Shown here: one piece after another, positions 17,150 through 24,136 of the stretch
How the letters are laid out: each line of letters opens with the position of its first letter
How positions within the stretch are numbered: the stretch's first letter is position 1
Source: Bacteroidales bacterium
Lineage (GTDB): Bacteria > Bacteroidota > Bacteroidia > Bacteroidales > FEN-979
Length of the DNA stretch: 47,305 nucleotides
Assembly (NCBI GenBank): GCA_017882335.1
Contig: JADGPR010000018.1
Coordinates: forward strand, 1 to 47,305
Direction: 5' to 3'
Made by a program: the position numbers and the translations under genes
The notes under the pieces: model-generated
Databases searched by the model: none
The model's input: only the letters and a program-made list of their open reading frames with translations
Told to the model about the DNA's origin: nothing

Positions 17150-17260
17150 CTTTGCTGAGGAAGATGAATTTTCTGCCAATGCTGCCGACGAAAAACTTAA
17201 ATACTCATGGAAAAGAATGACAGAAGCAATAGATGAAATAGCGTTACGCGTAACGAAATT
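17150..17260 (+). pseudogene. Orphan duplicated 3' tail of a GT4 glycosyltransferase
   Basis: Bases 17158-17185 are identical to 15684-15711 near the end of the intact GT4 gene (28 of 28). The following reading frame continues as a diverged copy: EDEFSANAADEKLKYSWKRM against EDEFSANAAVEKQKYSWDNM, then EAIDE against NAIES. No start or N-terminal part is present. It is either a scar of an insertion that duplicated the gene end, or the last trace of a second glycosyltransferase. A perfect palindrome CGTTACGCGTAACG lies at 17242-17255, where the similarity stops. Confidence 0.75.
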
Positions 17261-17314
17261 ATCCATTATCAATTATCAATTAATCCAGCATCCAGCATCA
17301 AGAAACCAGAAACC
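17261..17314. repeat. Heptamer array running into the hddA start codon
   Basis: Consecutive 7-base units are readable in one register: attatcc, attatca, attatca, attaatc, cagcatc, cagcatc, aagaaac, cagaaac. The array ends one base before the ATG of hddA, so it forms the 5' leader of that gene. Confidence 0.8.
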
Positions 17315-18337
17315 ATGATCATTAGAAGTAAAGCCCCATTGCGCCTGGGCCTTGCCGGTGGCGGAACCGACGTAGCACCCTATTCAGAGTTGTTCGGTGG
17401 CACGATCCTCAATGCAACCATCAGCATGTATGCTTATGCGACCATCGTTCCCAGGGATGACAACAAGATCGTCCTGAATTCTGTCGATAAAAATGAGAAC
17501 TATACCTTCGACAGTGCTACCATTTTGCCTATCGACGGAAAACTTGACCTGGTGAAGGGGATCTACAACCGGGTCATAAAAGATTTTGTAAAAAAGCCGC
17601 TATCGTTTGAGCTCACAACTTATGTGGATGCTCCTCCGGGATCTGGGCTCGGAACCTCATCTACCCTGGTTGTTGCAATCCTTGGCGCCTTTGCCGAATG
17701 GCTGGGTTTGCCACTGGGGGAATATGACCTGGCCCATCTTGCTTACGAGATCGAACGGATCGACCTGGGCATGGCAGGAGGGAAGCAGGATCAATATGCA
17801 GCTACTTTCGGCGGCGTAAATTTTATGGAATTCTCGAAGGAAGATAAGGTTATTGTGAACCCGCTGCGGATCCATGAAAAGTACCTGGATGAACTGGCGC
17901 ATAACCTGATCCTCTACCACACCGAGACCAGCCGGCTATCGTCTATCATCATTGAACAACAATCAAAAAATGTAACTGACAGGAATGAGAAAACAATAGA
18001 GGCAATGCACAAGCTGAAAGAACAGGCCGTGATGATGAAGGAAGCATTGCTGAAGGGAGAACTGGGAAAGATCGGCGAGATCCTTGATTTTGGATGGCAG
18101 TTCAAAAAGAATATGGCGGCAGGGATCACTAATCCTTTCATCGATAATATATACACAACAGCCATGCAGCATGGAGCCACAGGAGGAAAGATCTCCGGTG
18201 CAGGCGGTGGCGGATTTATGTTCTTCTATTGTCCCGGAACCAGCCGTTCAGGCGTGATCGAAGCGCTGAAGAAGTTTGGAGGACAAGCGAAGCGCTATGA
18301 ATTTACGAGCAAGGGACTTTCGACATGGACACTTTAA
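17315..18337 (+). CDS. hddA: D-glycero-alpha-D-manno-heptose 7-phosphate kinase
   Basis: 340 residues of the GHMP kinase superfamily. The N-terminus IIRSKAPLRLGLAGGGTDVA is the sugar-binding motif of HddA and related kinases. The ATP loop PPGSGLGTSS is at residues 107-116, DLGMAGGKQDQYAA follows at about 150, and motif 3 is GGKISGAGGGGFMFFY near 290-305. It phosphorylates D-glycero-D-manno-heptose 7-phosphate at C1 (alpha), the second step toward GDP-heptose. The three other pathway enzymes follow within 2 kb, which supports heptose rather than fucose or mevalonate as substrate. Confidence 0.88.
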   Translation: MIIRSKAPLRLGLAGGGTDVAPYSELFGGTILNATISMYAYATIVPRDDNKIVLNSVDKNENYTFDSATILPIDGKLDLVKGIYNRVIKDFVKKPLSFELTTYVDAPPGSGLGTSSTLVVAILGAFAEWLGLPLGEYDLAHLAYEIERIDLGMAGGKQDQYAATFGGVNFMEFSKEDKVIVNPLRIHEKYLDELAHNLILYHTETSRLSSIIIEQQSKNVTDRNEKTIEAMHKLKEQAVMMKEALLKGELGKIGEILDFGWQFKKNMAAGITNPFIDNIYTTAMQHGATGGKISGAGGGGFMFFYCPGTSRSGVIEALKKFGGQAKRYEFTSKGLSTWTL

Positions 18338-18340
18338 TAG

Positions 18341-18514
18341 CTGGTGAACTGGTGAACTCGTGAGCTGGTGAGTAAAAATAAATAGCGAAATTTGTGAGAT
18401 ATGAGATGTGGGATGTGAGATGATGTAATTATTCATTTGAACTTACTCTGTGACTTTGTGACTCTGTGACTTTGTAACTTTAATTGTCAATTATCAATTT
18501 TCAATTGTCAATTA
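18341..18514. repeat. Four different tandem arrays in the hddA-gmhA spacer
   Basis: Four arrays with distinct units follow one another: an octamer (gaactggt/gagctggt) at 18341-18373, a heptamer (gagatat, gagatgt, gggatgt, gagatga) at about 18393-18424, an octamer (ctttgtga/ctctgtga) at about 18446-18480 and a heptamer (attgtca/attatca) at about 18482-18514. No gene is seen in 18338-18548. Confidence 0.85.
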
Positions 18515-18533
18515 CACTTATAGCTTATATTTG
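18505..18533 (+). promoter_or_regulatory. gmhA: gmhA promoter
   Basis: TATATTTG at 18526-18533 fits TAnnTTTG, with TTG at 18505-18507 and an 18-base spacer. The -33 element lies inside the last heptamer array. The start codon follows 15 bases after the -7 box, so the leader is very short. Confidence 0.65.
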
Positions 18534-18548
18534 TAGAAAATATTTTTG

Positions 18549-19121
18549 ATGAGAATTACTGAAGCCATTAATGAATCCATTCTTGTAAAGCAACGCATAT
18601 TGGCCGATGCACGCCTGATCGAGGTGATCCGTGAGGTTGCAGATACCTGTACTGAAACTTTCTGTGATGGCAACAAGGTTCTCTTCTGCGGTAATGGCGG
18701 GAGTGCCGCCGATGCACAGCACCTCGCTGCCGAGTTTTCCGGCCGGTTCAATTACGACCGGGAACCTCTTCCTTCTGAGGCCTTGCATGTAAATACTTCC
18801 TATCTTACTGCAGTGGCAAATGATTATTCATTTGAGGAAGTCTATTCCCGCATGTTGCGGGGGATCGGAAATGAAGGAGATGTGCTCATTGCAATTTCCA
18901 CTTCAGGAAATTCCGGAAATATCATCCGTGCCCTCGAAACGGCCCGCGAATTGGGGATCATTACGGTTGGCCTGACAGGAGCAACAGGCGGTAAAATGAA
19001 GGATCTCTGTGATTTCCTGGTCAATGTTCCATCCACGGAAACGCCAAGGATACAGGAATCCCACATCATGATCGGGCACATCATTTGCGAATACGTTGAA
19101 TCGACGATCTTTCCTAAATAA
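18549..19121 (+). CDS. gmhA: Sedoheptulose 7-phosphate isomerase
   Basis: 190 residues from ATG 18549; the TTG just before it is less likely. It is a single SIS domain with the GmhA hallmarks CGNGGSAADAQHLAAEFSGRF (about 50-70), ISTSGNSGNIIRALE (about 118-132) and GLTGATGG, plus the C-terminal ESHIMIGHIICEYVE helix that carries metal-ligand residues in this family. It converts sedoheptulose 7-phosphate to D-glycero-D-manno-heptose 7-phosphate, the committed step of heptose synthesis. Family length is normal. Confidence 0.92.
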   Translation: MRITEAINESILVKQRILADARLIEVIREVADTCTETFCDGNKVLFCGNGGSAADAQHLAAEFSGRFNYDREPLPSEALHVNTSYLTAVANDYSFEEVYSRMLRGIGNEGDVLIAISTSGNSGNIIRALETARELGIITVGLTGATGGKMKDLCDFLVNVPSTETPRIQESHIMIGHIICEYVESTIFPK

Positions 19122-19129
19122 TCTGAATA

Positions 19130-19831
19130 TTGGAAGCAATAATTCTTGCAGGTGGCTTTGGAACACGGCTGCAGAAGGTGGTAAATGACCTGCCAAAATC
19201 CATGGCTTTGATCAATGATAAGCCTTTTCTGGAATATCTGCTGAACTTTCTGACCGGACAGGGAATTCAGAAAGTCATCCTATCGGTTGGCTACAAACAG
19301 GAAATGATCCGGGAGCATTTTAAAGATCACTACAAGCATCTTGTCATTTCCTATGCGATTGAAGAAGAACCGCTGGGAACAGGTGGCGGTATTCTGAATG
19401 CGCTTGAACAGGTGGAAGGAGAGTCTGCTTTTGCTATGAACGGCGACAGCATGTTCCGTATCGACCTGCTGGCAATGCAGCATCTGCACGAGAAGACAGC
19501 GGCTGATTTGACGATGGCACTCCGATACCTGGATGATACATCCCGTTTCGGAACTGTCAGAATCGATGCTGAAAAACGGGTAACGGGATTTCATGAAAAA
19601 AATGAGGATTCCGAACCGGGCTATATCAATGGAGGGATCTACCTGATCAACAAAAATTTCCTGACATCCTTTTCTTTTGGAAAGAAATTCTCCATTGAAA
19701 AAGATTGTTTTGAAAAATGTTATATGGAATCTAGAATCTTTGGTTACCCTGCAAAGGGATATTTCCTGGATATCGGGATCCCTGAGGATTACATGACTGC
19801 ACAGGATGAATTTAAGCGATTTGAAGATTGA
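19130..19831 (+). CDS. hddC: D-glycero-alpha-D-manno-heptose 1-phosphate guanylyltransferase
   Basis: 233 residues from TTG 19130, eight bases after gmhA; no ATG exists before the nucleotide-binding motif. That motif, AIILAGGFGTRLQKVVNDLP, begins at residue 3, followed by KSMALINDKPFLEY, PLGTGGGILNA and the metal-binding MNGDSMF. The C-terminus has the INGGIYLINK and FLDIGIPEDY motifs of sugar-phosphate nucleotidyltransferases. Placed between gmhA and gmhB, it should form GDP-D-glycero-alpha-D-manno-heptose from the 1-phosphate. GDP rather than ADP specificity is inferred from pairing with the HddA-type kinase. It overlaps gmhB by 26 bases. Confidence 0.87.
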   Translation: MEAIILAGGFGTRLQKVVNDLPKSMALINDKPFLEYLLNFLTGQGIQKVILSVGYKQEMIREHFKDHYKHLVISYAIEEEPLGTGGGILNALEQVEGESAFAMNGDSMFRIDLLAMQHLHEKTAADLTMALRYLDDTSRFGTVRIDAEKRVTGFHEKNEDSEPGYINGGIYLINKNFLTSFSFGKKFSIEKDCFEKCYMESRIFGYPAKGYFLDIGIPEDYMTAQDEFKRFED

Positions 19832-20378
19832 TTACAGCTGGACTCTATTCCTCGACCGGGATGGCGTGGTCAATACACGGGTCCTGGGAGGGTATGTGCA
19901 GAAGTGGGAGCAGTTCGAATTTCTTCCGGGCTTTTTGGAAGCCCTGAAGATCCTTTCATCGGAATTTTCCCGGATCATCATTGTAAGCAACCAGCAGGGT
20001 ATCGGAAAAGGCCTGATGACAGAGGATGAACTTGAAATTCTTCACCGGAAAATGATCACTGAAATTGAACGGAATGGTGGAAGGATTGATCGTATCTATC
20101 ATAGCCCTCATCTTGAAAAGGAAGGCTCTGTAAAACGAAAACCCAATGTGGGCATGGCCCTCATGGCCAGAAAAGAGTTTCCGGGAATCAACTTTAAACG
20201 ATCCGTGATGGTGGGCGATTCCATTTCAGATATGATCTTCGGCAAACGGTTGAATATGGTAAATGTCTTCCTATCCGAAGATATCAACCAGGCAAGGAAA
20301 AGCCACCAATGCATTGATTTTGTTTTCCCTGACCTGATCTCCTTTGCGGAAGCAGTTTCGGGGATGAAAATAAATTAG
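19806..20378 (+). CDS. gmhB: D-glycero-D-manno-heptose 1,7-bisphosphate 7-phosphatase
   Basis: 190 residues, HAD superfamily subclass IIIA. Motif I is FLDRDGVVN (D17 and D19), motif II SNQQGIGKG (S61, N62), motif III K112 in KRKPNVGM and motif IV MVGDSISDM (D138, D142). It would remove the 7-phosphate from heptose 1,7-bisphosphate before nucleotide activation. The zinc-binding loop of the E. coli enzyme (CPHH..CDC) is replaced by the shorter segment YHSPHLEKEGSVKRKP without cysteines. Start ATG 19806 lies inside hddC, suggesting coupled translation. Confidence 0.86.
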   Translation: MNLSDLKIDYSWTLFLDRDGVVNTRVLGGYVQKWEQFEFLPGFLEALKILSSEFSRIIIVSNQQGIGKGLMTEDELEILHRKMITEIERNGGRIDRIYHSPHLEKEGSVKRKPNVGMALMARKEFPGINFKRSVMVGDSISDMIFGKRLNMVNVFLSEDINQARKSHQCIDFVFPDLISFAEAVSGMKIN

Positions 20379-20398
20379 GAACCGATTATCTGAACCGC

Positions 20399-21856
20399 GT
20401 GAATCCTGTAACCATCCTCATCACTTTTCTTGCCTACACCGTACTGTTGTTTCTCGTTACCTGGATCACGGCCAGGAGAGCCACGAACCGCACTTTTTTC
20501 ATCGGCAATAAAGCCTCTCCCTGGTTTGTGGTAGCTTACGGCATGATCGGGGCTTCGATGTCGGGTGTCACGTTTATGTCTGTCCCTGGTTGGGTTGGTT
20601 CCACGCAATTCTCCTATATGATGCTGGTGGTGGGCTACATATTCGGATATACCGTTATTGCAACGGTGCTGATGCCACTGTACTACCGCCTCAACCTTAC
20701 GTCGATCTATTCTTACCTTGAAACCCGCTTTGGGTTCTGGTCGTACAAGTCGGGCGCTTTTTATTTTATCCTTTCAAGGGTGATCGGGGCTTCATTCCGG
20801 ATGTTCCTTATCGTCAATGTTCTCCAGGTATTCGTGTTTGATACCTGGAATATACCCTTCGGCGTGACCGTCCTGATCTTTATTATCCTGATCCTTCTTT
20901 ATACTTTTAAGGGAGGTATTAAAACCATCATCTGGACCGACACGATCCAGACAACCTTTATGCTCCTGGCGCTTGTATTTTCCATCGGGTTCATCATACA
21001 GCACCTGGGAAGTTCCCTTCCTGCCATGTCGGCAGATGTGATTCATAGCGCCTATTCGAAAATGGTTTTCAGCGACTGGCACGATAAGCGGTTTATACTG
21101 AAACAATTGCTTAGCGGGGCATTCATCGCGATCGTGATGACCGGGCTCGACCAGGAGATGATGCAAAAAAACCTCAGCATCAGAAGTCTGAAAGATGCCC
21201 AGAAGAATATGTTCACTTTTACCGGGATCATGGTATTTGTGAACTTCGTCATCCTTTTCCTCGGGGCTGTCCTTTTTATTTATACCGACCGTGTCGGAAT
21301 AAAAGTTCCTGCACGAACGGATGACCTCTTTCCGATGATCGCAATCCAGTACCTCGGTCCTGTTGCCGGGATGGTTTTTCTGGTCGGGCTGATATCAGCA
21401 GCTTACCCAAGCGCCGATGGAGCGTTGACTTCCCTGACCACCTGTTTCAGTATTGACTTCCTTGGGCTTGATAAACGGACTGATCTTGATGAAAGACAAA
21501 AGAAACGGGTCCGGTATTTGGTTCATATCAGCTTTGCCATTATTTTACTGATGGTCATCGTGGTCTTCAGGGCGATTAACGACAGAGCCGTGATCGATAA
21601 GTTGTTTACGATCGCAGGGTACACTTATGGGCCGTTGCTCGGTTTGTATGCATTCGGACTGTTTATGCCTTACAACGTGAAAGACCGCTGGGTGCCGGCT
21701 GTAGTAATCGCTTCACCGGTACTCTGTTATTTTCTCAGCAGTTATTCGGATGTACTTTTCGGAGGCTACAAATTCGGTTTTGAATTACTGCTTGTTAACG
21801 GAATTATTACATTTGCAGGGTTGTTCCTTTTAAGAGTGAAGAGTATAAAGTTTTAA
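20399..21856 (+). CDS. Sodium:solute symporter (SSS family)
   Basis: 485 residues from GTG 20399, twenty bases after gmhB, with about 13 hydrophobic helices. Family signs include TFFIGNKASPWFVVAYGMIG, then ASMSGVTFMSVPGW in the second helix, ETRFG before helix 4, and SAAYPSADGALTSLTT in the eighth-ninth helix region that forms the sodium site. It imports a substrate with sodium. The substrate is not evident: the group includes sugar, proline, sialate and pantothenate carriers. The position after the heptose genes could be chance or an added gene of the operon. Confidence 0.86.
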   Translation: MNPVTILITFLAYTVLLFLVTWITARRATNRTFFIGNKASPWFVVAYGMIGASMSGVTFMSVPGWVGSTQFSYMMLVVGYIFGYTVIATVLMPLYYRLNLTSIYSYLETRFGFWSYKSGAFYFILSRVIGASFRMFLIVNVLQVFVFDTWNIPFGVTVLIFIILILLYTFKGGIKTIIWTDTIQTTFMLLALVFSIGFIIQHLGSSLPAMSADVIHSAYSKMVFSDWHDKRFILKQLLSGAFIAIVMTGLDQEMMQKNLSIRSLKDAQKNMFTFTGIMVFVNFVILFLGAVLFIYTDRVGIKVPARTDDLFPMIAIQYLGPVAGMVFLVGLISAAYPSADGALTSLTTCFSIDFLGLDKRTDLDERQKKRVRYLVHISFAIILLMVIVVFRAINDRAVIDKLFTIAGYTYGPLLGLYAFGLFMPYNVKDRWVPAVVIASPVLCYFLSSYSDVLFGGYKFGFELLLVNGIITFAGLFLLRVKSIKF

Positions 21857-21870
21857 GTGTTAAGGGAAAA

Positions 21871-21890
21871 GCGAACAGCGAACAGCGAAT
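21871..21890. repeat. Heptamer array (gcgaaca)
   Basis: Three units gcgaaca, gcgaaca, gcgaata lie between the symporter and the DUF4831 gene. Confidence 0.65.
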
Positions 21891-21919
21891 AAAAAGTCAA
21901 CAATAAAATACCAATCCTT

Positions 21920-23104
21920 ATGCGTAAAATTTTCTTTGCATTTCTTATCATCCTTTCAGGATTTTTCCTGAATCCGGGATTTTCCCAGATCAATGTTTTC
22001 CATATTGATAATAATTCTACTCCTTCGGGGAAGGAAGGTGTATTTTATTCGCTTCCACGAACGGTGATCAGAATCGATGTGAACATCGACCGGATCGAAA
22101 ATTACAAAGGGCCCTATTCTGAGTATGCCCTGAAATATCTCGGATTAAAGAATGTGGTGATGGCCAATTCGGTGGAATACAAGATCACCGGCATGAAGGT
22201 CACCACCTCTCAGCAACCGGATCCCGACCAGTATTACTTCCTTGAACTTGCAGGAAAACTGTCAAAGGATGAGCAGGCCGGACTATTGTCATTTACCGAA
22301 TCAGGGCTGATTCTTGGTACTATTCCGGAACGTATTGACACGCTTGCCAAAGAGGAAAAGATCATCAACAAGGAAGAGCCTGGGTTGGCAACAGAGAAGG
22401 ATGTCTTTCCTGAAGTGTTTAAATATTCTGCGGACGTGAATTTTTTTGAAAAAGTGGATACCATCATCCGCAAGGTGAACATTGATACGATGACATTGGA
22501 GCGCCAGTACCTGAAAAGGACCGTAGTGGAAAAACCACCGGAACAAAAGGCGAAAGAGGCATCGGATTACATTGTTAAGATCAAAGATAACCGCTTCAAC
22601 CTCATCAGTGGTTTCCAGGAGGTGAATTACAACAAGGAAACCCTCGAATATATGGATTCCCAATTAAAGCAGATGGAGAAGGAATACCTGAAACTTTTCA
22701 CCGGGATCAGCCTTCATAAAACCCTGACTTTTTCATTTGTTTACACTCCCAACCCAAATCAGGTCAATACAGAAGTGCCCATCTTCAAATACATGAAATC
22801 AAAAGGTATGATGGAACTCGATGAACCTGGCGGAAAGATTGTCACCATCAAGGTCCAGCGGTCGGGAACCACCAGTACCGTTGCCAGTTATCTTAAGAGG
22901 GGAGGCGATGCCAACAAAGTTCATGGTTTTTATTACCGTATTCCCGAACTGGCAAGGGTAACTGTAAAAGTGGATGACAACCTGACCGAAGAAACCCAAT
23001 GCCTGGTTAGCCAGCTCGGTATTGTTTCCTTCCTTCCCTCAAACAAATGGAAGGTGCAGTTCTACAAGGGAACCGGAGGAATCAAAGGGATGTCGCTCGA
23101 ATAA
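21920..23104 (+). CDS. DUF4831 family exported protein
   Basis: 394 residues with a signal peptide (about 1-22, ending GFSQ). The body matches DUF4831 in style: an early segment EGVFYSLPRTVIRIDVNIDR, then YSEYALKYLG, the repeat-like EYKITGMKVTTSQQPDPDQY and a final beta-rich domain ending GIKGMSLE. The family is nearly confined to Bacteroidota and has no known function; the signal peptide places it in the periplasm or outer membrane. It stands alone, with a convergent kdsA after 112 bases. Confidence 0.82.
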   Translation: MRKIFFAFLIILSGFFLNPGFSQINVFHIDNNSTPSGKEGVFYSLPRTVIRIDVNIDRIENYKGPYSEYALKYLGLKNVVMANSVEYKITGMKVTTSQQPDPDQYYFLELAGKLSKDEQAGLLSFTESGLILGTIPERIDTLAKEEKIINKEEPGLATEKDVFPEVFKYSADVNFFEKVDTIIRKVNIDTMTLERQYLKRTVVEKPPEQKAKEASDYIVKIKDNRFNLISGFQEVNYNKETLEYMDSQLKQMEKEYLKLFTGISLHKTLTFSFVYTPNPNQVNTEVPIFKYMKSKGMMELDEPGGKIVTIKVQRSGTTSTVASYLKRGGDANKVHGFYYRIPELARVTVKVDDNLTEETQCLVSQLGIVSFLPSNKWKVQFYKGTGGIKGMSLE

Positions 23105-23112
23105 TCAGAGCG

Positions 23113-23215
23113 CCCGTTCAGATTTACGATTGGACGATTTACGAGTTTAGATTTAATGGGATTTACGATCTGCGATTTATTTCCTGAACAATCGTAAATC
23201 AACAAATCGTAATTA
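23113..23215. repeat. Repeat array with inverted halves between convergent genes
   Basis: Units near gatttac (gatttac, gattggac, gatttac, gggatttac) run in one direction and their complement (aatcgtaaatc, aaatcgtaatt) in the other, so the transcript could fold back. The array lies between the ends of DUF4831 and kdsA and may serve as a two-way terminator, though no T run follows a tight stem. Confidence 0.65.
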
Positions 23216-23216
23216 A

Positions 23217-24026
23217 TTACAGTGCTTTTCTAATCCTTATAAGCTTCTTCAACAGTTCTTCCAGCAGGTCGAGCCTGAGCATGTTAGCGCCATCGGATTT
23301 TGCGGCGGCAGGGTGCGGGTGCGTTTCGATGAAGATTCCGTCGGCACCGCAGGCAATGGCCGCTTTCGCAATGGTCTCGATCAGTTCGGGATGCCCACCG
23401 GTTATGCCGGCCGATTGGTTGGGTTGTTGAAGCGAATGCGTCACATCCATGACAACCGGAACTTTCAATCGTTGCATCTCCGGGATGTTCCGGAAGTCAA
23501 CCACAAGGTCCTGGTATCCGTATGAGTTTCCCCTTTCGGTTAGGATCACCTTCTTGTTTCCTGCATAGTTGATCTTCTCAATGGCAAACTTCATGGAAGA
23601 TGCAGAAGCAAACTGTCCCTTCTTGATATTGATCACCTTTTCCGTTTTCCCGGCGGCGATCAGCAATTCGGTCTGCCGGCAAAGGAATGCAGGGATCTGG
23701 AGCACATCCACATACAAGGCTGCCCGGATGGCTTCTTCTTCCGTATGAATATCGGTCAGCGTAGGAATGTTAAGATGCTCTCCCACTTTTCGGATCACTT
23801 CAAGGGCTTTTTTATCCCCTATACCCGCAAAGGAATCGACCCTCGACCGGTTGGCTTTTTTATAGGAAGCCTTGAAAATGAAGGGAATCTCAAGCGATTC
23901 CGTGATCCTGAATATCTTCTCAGCGATCTCCATGGGCATTTTTTCATCTTCCACAACACAAGGACCGGCAATCAGGAAGAAATTACCTTTTGTCTTGTGA
24001 TTAAGTTTTGGAACCTCTGGTAACAT
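23217..24026 (-). CDS. kdsA: 3-deoxy-8-phosphooctulonate (KDO-8-P) synthase
   Basis: 269 residues, a single TIM barrel of the DAHP/KDO8P synthase family. Clear motifs are FFLIAGPCVVEDE near the start, FKASYKKANRSRVDSFAG (phosphoenolpyruvate site), LTDIHTEEEA, QIPAFLCRQTELL, VILTERGNSYGY, VVMDVTHSLQQPNQ and GIFIETHPHPAAAKSDGANM. It condenses phosphoenolpyruvate with arabinose 5-phosphate for the KDO of lipopolysaccharide inner core. The TERGNSYGY site has Asn in the usual KdsA position; metal dependence is not settled here. Length is normal. Confidence 0.95.
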   Translation of the reverse strand: MLPEVPKLNHKTKGNFFLIAGPCVVEDEKMPMEIAEKIFRITESLEIPFIFKASYKKANRSRVDSFAGIGDKKALEVIRKVGEHLNIPTLTDIHTEEEAIRAALYVDVLQIPAFLCRQTELLIAAGKTEKVINIKKGQFASASSMKFAIEKINYAGNKKVILTERGNSYGYQDLVVDFRNIPEMQRLKVPVVMDVTHSLQQPNQSAGITGGHPELIETIAKAAIACGADGIFIETHPHPAAAKSDGANMLRLDLLEELLKKLIRIRKAL

Positions 24027-24027
24027 G

Positions 24028-24134
24028 ATAATTGATAATTGAAAATGGATAATTGATAGTTGATAATTGATAATTTTTTCGCTATTTCGCTACTTTTTAA
24101 CTCGCCAGCTCGCCAGCTCACCAACTCGCCAGCT
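24028..24134. repeat. Heptamer and octamer arrays between kdsA and rarA
   Basis: 24028-24075 is a heptamer array (gataatt, gataatt, gaaaatg, gataatt, gatagtt, gataatt, gataatt). Two cgctattt-like octamers follow, then a gccagctc-type octamer array at 24096-24134. No gene lies in this spacer. Confidence 0.85.
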
Positions 24135-24136
24135 AA

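Noticed and set aside
17150-17260. Real small gene after the PKD protein
   Set aside because: The frame is an in-frame copy of the GT4 C-terminus without start or promoter; it is treated as a remnant.
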